Assembly: GCF_900156875.1 (NCBI RefSeq)
Contig: NZ_LT707409.1
Coordinates: forward strand, 2,494,605-2,558,604
DNA: 64,000 nucleotides
Direction: 5' to 3'
Source of the DNA: Robertmurraya dakarensis
GTDB taxonomy: Bacteria > Bacillota > Bacilli > Bacillales > Cytobacillaceae
A model generated the notes under the pieces. The model searched no databases and had not been told where the DNA came from. It was given only the letters and a program-made list of their open reading frames with translations. This document shows positions 54,292 through 61,707 of the stretch, piece by piece. A program made the position numbers and the translations under genes. How positions within the stretch are numbered: position 1 is the stretch's first letter; the number at the start of each line of letters is the position of its first letter.

Positions 54292-55293
54292 TTATTGTTT
54301 TGTTGAGCTGCGAAGTTCAATTCGATGCGGAAGAACAACTGTATGCTCTTCAGTCTTTTCTTTATTCATTAATTTAGTCAATAGACGCATAGATACAGCT
54401 CCAATATCATATAAAGGCTGCACAATCGTTGTAAGCTGCGGCCGAACCATTAGAGCTAAGCGGGTATTATCAGATGATATGACCTCAAAGTCTTCAGGGA
54501 TTTTAAAGCCCTTATCCTCTGCTCCATGCACCACTCCTAGAGCCATTTCGTCGGATCCAACAATAATAGCAGTTGGTCTTTGCTCCAATTCTGCTAGCTT
54601 TTCAAAGGCTTCTATGCCGGAATCATATGTATAGTCACCTTCTACAACAAGTTCTTCACGATACTCTATTCCAGCTTCCTGTAAAGCGCGGGCATATCCC
54701 TTCATCTTCTTTCCTTGATTAATCGGCTCATGTAAAGGCCCAACGACAAAGCCAATTTCTTTATGACCTTTTTCAATGAACGTTGTTACTGCATCAAAGG
54801 TAGCCTGTTCATAATCAATATTTACCGAAGGTGTTTTACCAGTTTCTTCTATAGAACCTGCCAAAACAATTGGAACTGGCGACTTTTCAAATTCTTCTAC
54901 ATGCTCTTCAGTGATGTTTCCACCCATGAACACAATTCCATCTACTTGCTTGCCAAGCATTGTATTTAATAGATGCAGTTCTTTCTCTTTGTTTTGATCA
55001 GAGTTACTTAAGATAATATTGTATTTGTACATCGTAGCAATATCTTCGATTCCTCTCGCAAGCTCAGCGAAGAAGGTGCTGGAAATGTCCGGAATAATTA
55101 CACCAACAGTTGTCGTCTTCTTGCTGGCAAGTCCGCGGGCAACTGCATTTGGACGATATCCTAATTTATTTATGACCTCTAATACCTTTTTTCTAGTAGC
55201 AGGTTTTACATTAGGGTTTCCATTAACCACACGAGAAACTGTCGCCATCGAAACATTTGCTTCACGGGCAACATCATATATGGTTACATTCAT
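54292..55293 (-). CDS. ccpA: Catabolite control protein A
   Basis: CcpA with phosphorylated HPr binds cre sites and sets carbon catabolite control. The 333-residue LacI-family protein opens with [20 protein letters not shown], continuing [20 protein letters not shown], the hinge helix [14 protein letters not shown], and then the periplasmic-binding-protein fold ([20 protein letters not shown]). A GGAGTC-type site precedes the ATG. The window also contains one of its probable targets, ackA, with a full cre match. motPS follow on the same strand. Confidence 0.97.
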   Translation of the reverse strand: MNVTIYDVAREANVSMATVSRVVNGNPNVKPATRKKVLEVINKLGYRPNAVARGLASKKTTTVGVIIPDISSTFFAELARGIEDIATMYKYNIILSNSDQNKEKELHLLNTMLGKQVDGIVFMGGNITEEHVEEFEKSPVPIVLAGSIEETGKTPSVNIDYEQATFDAVTTFIEKGHKEIGFVVGPLHEPINQGKKMKGYARALQEAGIEYREELVVEGDYTYDSGIEAFEKLAELEQRPTAIIVGSDEMALGVVHGAEDKGFKIPEDFEVISSDNTRLALMVRPQLTTIVQPLYDIGAVSMRLLTKLMNKEKTEEHTVVLPHRIELRSSTKQ

Positions 55294-55507
55294 TAAAATC
55301 GACTCCTTTATAGTGAGAACACATTACATATTATTTTTTCACTTTTTAAACTAATTCAATTCTTATTGTTTCACTAGTATTAATTATGTATTTAATAATA
55401 CTTCACAGATAAGCTTGTCGCAATCTCAACGGTTCAATTTTTACAAAAAAGACGAAAATAGAGGGCATTACAGCCCATCATGCGTCAAAATTCTTTATTT
55501 GCGCAAA

Positions 55508-55545
55508 GAAAAGCCTTCTGCTTATCGAAAAAACAGAAGGCATTC
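55508..55545 (-). terminator. Terminator of aroA
   Basis: GCCTTCTG and CAGAAGGC arms with a 13-base loop; TTTTCTTTGC follows on the minus strand. Confidence 0.82.
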
Positions 55546-55554
55546 TTTCTATAT

Positions 55555-56631
55555 TTAAACATGTAAAAGTCTTGAAGCTTGAAGCTGTTCCATGAACTCA
55601 TCAAACTGCTTTAAATCCATTTGCTGTGCTGAATCAGATAATGCTACAGCTGGATCAGGATGCACTTCTGCCATCACACCGTCTGCTCCAATAGCTAGTG
55701 CAGCTTTGGCCGTTGGAAGAAGCAGATCTCTTCTACCCGTAGAATGGGTAACGTCAACAAGAACTGGTAAATGTGTTTCTTGTTTTAGAATTGGTACAGC
55801 AGAAATATCTAATGTATTTCTTGTGGCTCGTTCGTAAGTACGAATGCCTCGTTCACATAGAATGATTTGTTCGTTCCCTTGAGCCGCAATGTATTCTGCT
55901 GCATTAATAAACTCTTCAATGGTTGCTGCTAAGCCACGCTTTAACAATACTGGTTTTTTGGCAGCACCTGCTGCTTTTAACAGTTCAAAGTTCTGCATGT
56001 TGCGAGCTCCAATTTGAATAACATCGATGTATTCAACCGCTGTTTCAATGTCAGCTGGGTTAACAATTTCACTAATAACTCCTAAACCATACTCGTCTGC
56101 CACTCTCTTAAGGATTTTCAATCCTTCAAGACCAAGCCCTTGGAAATCATATGGAGAAGTTCTTGGCTTGTAAGCACCGCCGCGTAGAAGCGTTAAGCCT
56201 TTCGCTTTTACTGCCTCAGCAACTGTTGCAACCTGTTCATAAGATTCGACCGCACAAGGACCAAAAATTAGTTGCTGGGAACCATTTCCGAACTTTGTTC
56301 CTTTAATGTCGACAATCGTATTTTCCGGATGCTTTTTACGTGAAACAAGCAGCGCTTTACGATGGTCATCCTCCTGTAATTCAAGGCCCGCTTTAAAAAT
56401 TTCCTTAAAAAGATGAGTTAGTGTAGAGGCTTCAAAAGGACCTTCATTGTTCTCGATAATCTTATTAAGCATATTGCGCTCACGTACCGGGTCATAACGA
56501 TTTACCCCTTGAGTTTCCTTCACACGTCCAATTTCTTGAACTAGTCGCGCTCTTTCGTTAATAAGATTCAAAAGTTCCACGTTAATTTCGTCGATTCGAT
56601 CTCGTAATTGATCAAGTTCCTTATTGCTCAT
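55555..56631 (-). CDS. aroA: Bifunctional DAHP synthase / chorismate mutase
   Basis: First enzyme of the shikimate pathway, joining phosphoenolpyruvate and erythrose 4-phosphate. The 358-residue protein has an N-terminal chorismate mutase domain (residues 1-90, [20 protein letters not shown]) that acts as the feedback sensor for prephenate in Bacillus. A type I-beta DAHP synthase barrel follows: [74 protein letters not shown] and [20 protein letters not shown]. The start is the ATG at 56631. The B. subtilis name is aroA (also aroG). Confidence 0.96.
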   Translation of the reverse strand: MSNKELDQLRDRIDEINVELLNLINERARLVQEIGRVKETQGVNRYDPVRERNMLNKIIENNEGPFEASTLTHLFKEIFKAGLELQEDDHRKALLVSRKKHPENTIVDIKGTKFGNGSQQLIFGPCAVESYEQVATVAEAVKAKGLTLLRGGAYKPRTSPYDFQGLGLEGLKILKRVADEYGLGVISEIVNPADIETAVEYIDVIQIGARNMQNFELLKAAGAAKKPVLLKRGLAATIEEFINAAEYIAAQGNEQIILCERGIRTYERATRNTLDISAVPILKQETHLPVLVDVTHSTGRRDLLLPTAKAALAIGADGVMAEVHPDPAVALSDSAQQMDLKQFDEFMEQLQASRLLHV

Positions 56632-56976
56632 TCTTCTCCGCCCTTTCGAAATATTTGTCAGAATTATTAAATACATCTAAATTATCTGACTGAACATCTT
56701 TTTAAAATACAATATATCATATTTAGTATTTAAGGTGGACATTTTTTTTGACAACTGCCCTTGAAATTCTTTACAGTCTACTAAGTTGAAGTATGATACA
56801 TTGTTATATAATTAATTAGGGTTATTATATCTAAAATATTTGTGATTGTCACGCTTTTTTCTTTAATAATTAAACGCTTTTAAGCATTAAAGTGTAAAAA
56901 TGCTTGTAAACTACGAATTTATGAAACTTCTGAAAAGAACTTCGTAAATGGCAATTTGCAAATTAGGATATATATT

Positions 56977-57060
56977 TGAAAAATAAGGGGAGTTTTTCCG
57001 GTTATTCCGGGAAATACCTATATTTCCTGAAAAATAAAGGGAATTTTTCCGGTTATACGG
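56977..57060 (+). repeat. Two direct repeats of about 33 bases upstream of aroA
   Basis: TGAAAAATAAGGGGAGTTTT followed by TCCGGTTATTCCGG (56977-57010) recurs as TGAAAAATAAAGGGAATTTT then TCCGGTTATACGG (57028-57060). Shorter inverted relatives lie at 57104-57118 (AAATTCTCCCCTTAT) and 57155-57170. These fill much of the 694-base gap between aroA and ytxJ, where I find no credible gene. Confidence 0.6.
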
Positions 57061-57168
57061 ACCCAAATCTTTGAATTTTGCACTATTTAGAGAGGATAAA
57101 CGTAAATTCTCCCCTTATATCTGCTTCTTAAGCATCCCCTCAATACATTAGCGGGAAATTCTCCCCCT

Positions 57169-57213
57169 AAAAAAGCATGGCAGATTTTTTATAAAAATCA
57201 CCATGCTTTTTCA
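57169..57213 (-). terminator. Terminator of the ytxGHJ operon
   Basis: AAAAAGCATGG and CCATGCTTTTT arms with a 20-base A/T-rich interior that can pair further (ATTTTT / AAAAAT); T-rich bases follow on the minus strand. Confidence 0.78.
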
Positions 57214-57325
57214 TAAGTTAATTAGTCTTTTTTTTCACTATTTCGCACTTGAAAAGAGAACCCGTTAGTGCACGCCAGGAAGTTCTTCTTTTACTAATAT
57301 GCTAAACCTTGTAATATGGACCGCC

Positions 57326-57664
57326 TTATTGAGCAGGATTCTCTTCTCTTGCTTTTGTTAAGGAATCAAAAGTAATTTTCCAATGTGATGCATGCCATGC
57401 CACATCGTGGTTATTAAACAAGATAGCTTGAGGAGACTCATGCTTAATATGAAACTTTTCTGCAATATGATTTGATAATGGACGGCTGTCTTGGACAGCT
57501 AGAAAGTATTGAGGAAAGTTAGGATTCTCTTGATCATAACTTTCAAACTCTTCGTATGCAGCTTGGCTGATTGGGCATGTTAGCGAATGCTTCAATATAT
57601 AAAAGCTTTTTTGTTCTTTAAGGATTTGTTCAAATTGTTCTACTGATTCTATTTTATTCACCAT
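57326..57664 (-). CDS. ytxJ: YtxJ, monothiol bacilliredoxin-like protein
   Basis: A small thioredoxin-fold protein proposed to act as a monothiol bacilliredoxin that removes bacillithiol from proteins. The 112-residue sequence has FYILKHSLTCPISQAAYEEF with a single cysteine in the TCPIS motif, QDSRPLSNHIAEKFHIKHES and the cis-proline region SPQAILFNN. It starts at the ATG at 57664 after TGGAGGAG. It is the last gene of ytxGHJ, a general-stress operon in B. subtilis, and a terminator follows. Confidence 0.92.
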   Translation of the reverse strand: MVNKIESVEQFEQILKEQKSFYILKHSLTCPISQAAYEEFESYDQENPNFPQYFLAVQDSRPLSNHIAEKFHIKHESPQAILFNNHDVAWHASHWKITFDSLTKAREENPAQ

Positions 57665-57754
57665 TACTCCTCCAATTTTCATTTTTTCCCAAAAATAAGC
57701 GGTGAAATAATAGTATCATTTCACCGCTTGCAGTACAAATATTACAGCTTGTCA

Positions 57755-58201
57755 TTATCCTTCGTTCAATTGTGATTCAGTTTCATCAAAAGCACGTTTC
57801 GTTTCCTCTAACTTCTGTTGAATATCAGCGCCTTGGTCAGCTTCATCAGCTTGTCCTTTTCCATCTGATACAGTTAATCCTTTAACCTTGTTTATGATTT
57901 CATGAGATTGCTTAGAAACGTTCTTTCCAATGACGTTTGTTTTTTCTTTTGCGACATCTGCTAATTCAGTACCTTTATGAACAGCTGCCTCACGCCATTG
58001 ACTTGTCCTATCCTTAAGTGAGTGCGCACCATGATTAATATTATCACGTATTTCCTTTCCAGACTTTGGAGCTAGGAAGAGTGCAGTAGCAGCCCCTACC
58101 ATTCCTCCTATAAGACATCCTATGATAAAATCCTTTGTATTAATGCTCTCTTCGTACCGATTTTCCTGCCTGTCATTCTCCTGATTTTCATAATTAGCCA
58201 T
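57755..58201 (-). CDS. ytxH: YtxH family general stress protein
   Basis: A 148-residue protein of the YtxH/GvpP-like family. After an acidic N-terminus there is a membrane segment or hairpin with the family signature, IIGCLIGGMVGAATALFLAP followed by KSGKEIRDNI. The rest is helical, charged and coiled-coil-like (GAHSLKDRTSQWREAAVHKG and more) with an acidic C-terminus. The function is unknown; expression is stress-induced in B. subtilis. The ATG follows GGAGGGAT, and the gene lies 26 bases after ytxG. Confidence 0.92.
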   Translation of the reverse strand: MANYENQENDRQENRYEESINTKDFIIGCLIGGMVGAATALFLAPKSGKEIRDNINHGAHSLKDRTSQWREAAVHKGTELADVAKEKTNVIGKNVSKQSHEIINKVKGLTVSDGKGQADEADQGADIQQKLEETKRAFDETESQLNEG

Positions 58202-58227
58202 TTTTTATCCCTCCATATTATTTGTAC

Positions 58228-58692
58228 TTAACCATTTTCTTGAATTTTTCTCTCATGCTGCTGTTCTTTCTTTTGCCTAGAGGACTTTTTTTCAGTCCAT
58301 TTATCTTTAAGTTCTAAAAGAACGTTGCTCCACTGAATAACCTGGGAGACTCTTTCTTTATTTTGATCAATTTGGGTATTTACGGATGAAGTAATTTTTT
58401 TAACGGACTGATTAAACTGTCCGATTGACTCTCCTACATCATTCACAGCATCAACTACTACATTTAAGCGTTCTGACTTCTCTTGAATATCCTCAGCAAG
58501 TGTATTTGTTTTATGTAATAACTCAGTAGTCTCCCGTGTGACACCATCTAATTGCTTTTCAAGTCCAGCTAAGGTATGGGAAACATGATCCAATGTTCCT
58601 TGTAACGATTTTAAAGTCCTTCCTATAAATAATACTAAAATAAAAAAGGCAATCGCAGCTAATGCTGCACTTAAGTAAAGAATAATTTCCAC
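58228..58692 (-). CDS. ytxG: YtxG, DUF948 membrane protein
   Basis: A 154-residue protein with an N-terminal membrane segment (IILYLSAALAAIAFFILVLF) and a long coiled coil (SLQGTLDHVSHTLAGLEKQL, continuing to about residue 125), ending in a very basic tail (KKSSRQKKEQQHERKIQENG). I choose a GTG at 58692, nine bases after GGAGGT; the upstream ATG of the frame has no site. It is the first gene of ytxGHJ. A sigma-B-like promoter lies about 30 bases upstream. DUF948 proteins are of unknown function. Confidence 0.88.
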   Translation of the reverse strand: MEIILYLSAALAAIAFFILVLFIGRTLKSLQGTLDHVSHTLAGLEKQLDGVTRETTELLHKTNTLAEDIQEKSERLNVVVDAVNDVGESIGQFNQSVKKITSSVNTQIDQNKERVSQVIQWSNVLLELKDKWTEKKSSRQKKEQQHERKIQENG

Positions 58693-58727
58693 TCTATTAG
58701 CACCTCCGGCATCCTTCTCATTAACTT

Positions 58728-58753
58728 CTTCCCTAATGGGACAGACAATAAAC
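58728..58753 (-). promoter_or_regulatory. Candidate sigma-B promoter of ytxGHJ
   Basis: On the minus strand GTTTAT (58753-58748), 14 bases, GGGAAG (58733-58728) is one mismatch from each sigma-B hexamer (GTTTAA / GGGWAW). B. subtilis ytxGHJ is stress-controlled, which supports it. The start would fall about 30 bases before the GTG. Confidence 0.45.
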
Positions 58754-58986
58754 AAATAATAGTACAGTCTACATATACCTTAAATTTTCCTTTACATACA
58801 AATCTTAACACAAATTGATTCTACTTTCATTTTAATTCCTTTATAAAGAATGAAGTGACTGAGATAACGTATAATCGTAGAAATTTATTTTCACTTATCT
58901 TTTCGGTTAAAATAAGAAAGGTGGAAGAAGACGATACTTCCTTTGAAAGAAACAGAGCAACTCAATGAAAAAGCCGGAGGTAATAT

Positions 58987-60102
58987 ATGAAAGACCCTCG
59001 TATCGAAACATTAGCAAAAAATCTAATTAATTATTCTGTAAGGCTTCAGAAAGGAGAAAAGGTATTAATTGAAAACTTTGGTTTGCAGCGCGAGCTCGTC
59101 ACAGCTCTTGTGAAGGAAGCCTATTCAGCTGGCGGATACCCATTCGTGTTATTAAAAGACCATGTAGTCGACCGCTCGCTTTTAATGGGGGCGCAGGAAG
59201 AACAGTACAACATGATGGCTGATTTTGAAGCAAATGTCATGAAAGAGATGGATGCCTACATCGGGCTCAGATCCGGAGATAACATTAATGAACAGGCAGA
59301 TGTTCCTGATGACAAAATGAAAATACATGGTTCCACTATCGGGAAAAAGGTTCACCGAGACATTCGTGTCCCTAAAACCAAATGGGTTGTGCTTCGCTAC
59401 CCGACATCTTCCATGGCGCAGCTTGCAAAAATGAGCACGGAGGCTTTTGAAGATTTCTATTTTAAAGTTTGTAATTTAGATTATGGAAAAATGGATAAAG
59501 CCATGGATAATCTCGCCAACCTTATGAACAAAACGGATAAAGTTCGCCTGACCGGACCCGGAACAGATCTATCTTTTTCCATAAAGGATATTCCTGCTAT
59601 TAAGTGTTCGGGACAAATGAACATTCCAGATGGAGAAGTCTATACGGCTCCTGTCCGCAACTCGGTTAATGGAGTGATTACTTATAATACTCCGTCTCCT
59701 TACCAAGGTTTCACATTTGAGAATGTTAAATTAACGTTTAAAGACGGTAAAATTGTCGAAGCAGAATCAAACGATACAGAAAGAATCAATAAGATTTTTG
59801 ATACGGATGAAGGAGCACGCTATATCGGCGAGTTTGCGATTGGAGTGAACCCCCATATACAGCATCCGATGCAGGATATATTATTTGATGAGAAAATTGA
59901 TGGCAGCTTCCACTTTACTCCTGGACAATGCTATGATGACGCATTTAATGACAATCACTCTAATATCCATTGGGACATGGTCAATATACAGCGTCCTGAA
60001 TATGGCGGCGGGGAAATTTATTTTGATGATGTTTTAATCAGAAAAGATGGCGTATTTGTCATCCCTGAGCTGGAAGCACTTAATCCTGAAAATCTAAAAT
60101 AA
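58987..60102 (+). CDS. M29 family metal-dependent aminopeptidase
   Basis: A leucyl-type aminopeptidase of the thermophilic aminopeptidase family, cytoplasmic, with two metal ions. The 371-residue protein has the usual N-terminus (LAKNLINYSVRLQKGEKVLI). The C-terminal metal-binding part has glutamates in IPDGEVYTAP and IGEFAIGVNP, a histidine in SFHFTPGQCYDD, and the HxD in HSNIHWDMV. The GGAGG site lies immediately upstream of the ATG. It is a single gene, divergent from ytxG and ending in a long terminator. It resembles AmpS/PepS but is shorter than the roughly 410-residue members, so I give no symbol. Confidence 0.92.
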   Translation: MKDPRIETLAKNLINYSVRLQKGEKVLIENFGLQRELVTALVKEAYSAGGYPFVLLKDHVVDRSLLMGAQEEQYNMMADFEANVMKEMDAYIGLRSGDNINEQADVPDDKMKIHGSTIGKKVHRDIRVPKTKWVVLRYPTSSMAQLAKMSTEAFEDFYFKVCNLDYGKMDKAMDNLANLMNKTDKVRLTGPGTDLSFSIKDIPAIKCSGQMNIPDGEVYTAPVRNSVNGVITYNTPSPYQGFTFENVKLTFKDGKIVEAESNDTERINKIFDTDEGARYIGEFAIGVNPHIQHPMQDILFDEKIDGSFHFTPGQCYDDAFNDNHSNIHWDMVNIQRPEYGGGEIYFDDVLIRKDGVFVIPELEALNPENLK

Positions 60103-60103
60103 A

Positions 60104-60148
60104 AAATCAAAAAGGATACAGCATTTTCATGCTGCATCCTTTTTGATT
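60104..60148. terminator. Bidirectional terminator between the aminopeptidase gene and murC
   Basis: AATCAAAAAGGATACAGCAT and ATGCTGCATCCTTTTTGATT form a 20-bp stem with one mismatch and a TTTC loop. It reaches the murC stop codon. Confidence 0.9.
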
Positions 60149-61445
60149 ACTGTAATTGCTTTTCATAAGCATCCTGGAATTTTTGAATATCTCCGGCACC
60201 CATAAAAATAATCACACCATTTTCATGCTTGTTTAATATCGTAATTTCCTCTTCGTTAATTACTTCTGAATCGGGAATCTTATCCCCAAGATCGTTAATT
60301 GACATTTTCCCATGATTCTCACGTGCAGAACCAAAGATCTCACATAAATATACTTTATCTGCGAGCGCAAGGCTTTCAGCAAACTCAGCTAAGAAAGTTT
60401 GCGTTCTTGTGAATGTATGCGGCTGAAAAACGGCAATAATTTCACGTTCAGGATACTTTTGACGTGCTGCATCAATTGTTGCTCTTATTTCAGTTGGGTG
60501 ATGTGCATAATCATCAATTAATACTTGAGAGTCTATTTTTTTCTCAGAGAATCGTCTCTTTACTCCCTGGAAGCTCAGAAGCTGCTGTTTAACAACCTCA
60601 GGATTGATCCCTTCATATTGACAAACGGCAATCACAGCAAGCGCATTTAAGACATTATGTTCTCCAAATGTCGGAATAGAGAATGTCTCATAAAACTCAT
60701 TGCGAATAAAAACATCAAAGGTTGTGCCTTCTGTTGATTTTTCTAAGTTCCGGGCCTGAAAATCATTTTCCTCGCCAAAGCCATAAAAAAGCACAGGAAC
60801 CTTCGCTTGAATTTTTTGAAGCTGTTCATCATCCCCGCAAGCAAAAATTCCCTTTTTAACTTGCAGCGCCATTTCTTGAAATGCCGAGAACACGTCATCA
60901 ATATTGGCAAAATAATCAGGATGGTCAAAATCAATATTTGTCATGATGGCATAATCCGGAAAATAGGCCAAGAAATGACGTCTATATTCACATGCTTCAA
61001 ATACAAAATACTCTGCTTCTTTATCGCCTTTACCAGTTCCATCTCCAATTAAAAAAGCAGATGGTATTGCCCCGCGGATTACATGTGCAAGCAGCCCGGT
61101 GGTCGATGTCTTTCCATGTGCACCAGTTATTGCGATGCTTGTGAATTTTTGCATAAAGTCGCCTAAGAAACGATGATAACGGATTACCGGAATATCTAAT
61201 CGATTGGCTTCTTCAATTTCCTCATGTGTATCCGGGAAAGCATTCCCTGCAATAACGATCATATCAGGTTTTATATTTTCTTTTTGAAATGGGAGGATCC
61301 TAATACCTGACTGCTCAAGGGCTATCTGTGTAAAAAAGTGTTTATCTACATCAGAACCTTGAACTTCAAAATCCATATCATGCAGGATTTGTGCTAAAGC
61401 ACTCATCCCAGATCCCTTTATACCCACAAAATGGTAAATAGTCAT
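60147..61445 (-). CDS. murC: UDP-N-acetylmuramate-L-alanine ligase
   Basis: Adds L-alanine to UDP-MurNAc with ATP, the first amino-acid step of the peptidoglycan stem. The 432-residue protein opens [20 protein letters not shown] with the nucleotide-sugar-binding glycine loop. It has the ATP P-loop [79 protein letters not shown] and [14 protein letters not shown]. The start is the ATG at 61445 after TGGAGGTTC. It is 262 bases downstream of sftA, whose own hairpin intervenes. Confidence 0.97.
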   Translation of the reverse strand: MTIYHFVGIKGSGMSALAQILHDMDFEVQGSDVDKHFFTQIALEQSGIRILPFQKENIKPDMIVIAGNAFPDTHEEIEEANRLDIPVIRYHRFLGDFMQKFTSIAITGAHGKTSTTGLLAHVIRGAIPSAFLIGDGTGKGDKEAEYFVFEACEYRRHFLAYFPDYAIMTNIDFDHPDYFANIDDVFSAFQEMALQVKKGIFACGDDEQLQKIQAKVPVLFYGFGEENDFQARNLEKSTEGTTFDVFIRNEFYETFSIPTFGEHNVLNALAVIAVCQYEGINPEVVKQQLLSFQGVKRRFSEKKIDSQVLIDDYAHHPTEIRATIDAARQKYPEREIIAVFQPHTFTRTQTFLAEFAESLALADKVYLCEIFGSARENHGKMSINDLGDKIPDSEVINEEEITILNKHENGVIIFMGAGDIQKFQDAYEKQLQ

Positions 61446-61644
61446 AAAAGAACCTCCAACCATCGTCTATCTGTAAAACAGTATATGACATAAATCAGCT
61501 TTTGCTCATTTTACACTGTAAATCAAGCTTGTGTATTCATATGTACAATACGAAAATACTTGAGTTCTCAGTAGACTTTATCATGTTAAAACATTATATC
61601 ATCATTTAATCATAAAAACTATGTATCGTGAAAAAACAGATTTA

Positions 61645-61692
61645 TCTTTATATTGGGAGCGGTTGTATCACCAATAACTCCCAATATAAATG
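61645..61692 (-). terminator. Hairpin after sftA, probable terminator
   Basis: A perfect 13-bp stem (TTTATATTGGGAG with CTCCCAATATAAA) and an 18-base loop lie just after the sftA stop. The T tract after it on the minus strand is weak, so termination may be partial. Confidence 0.6.
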
Positions 61693-61707
61693 ATATTTGT
61701 GTTTCTA

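Noticed and set aside
54026..54634. A 202-codon plus-strand frame spanning the motP-ccpA junction
   Set aside because: Antisense to two well-identified genes; no ribosome site and no recognisable domain.
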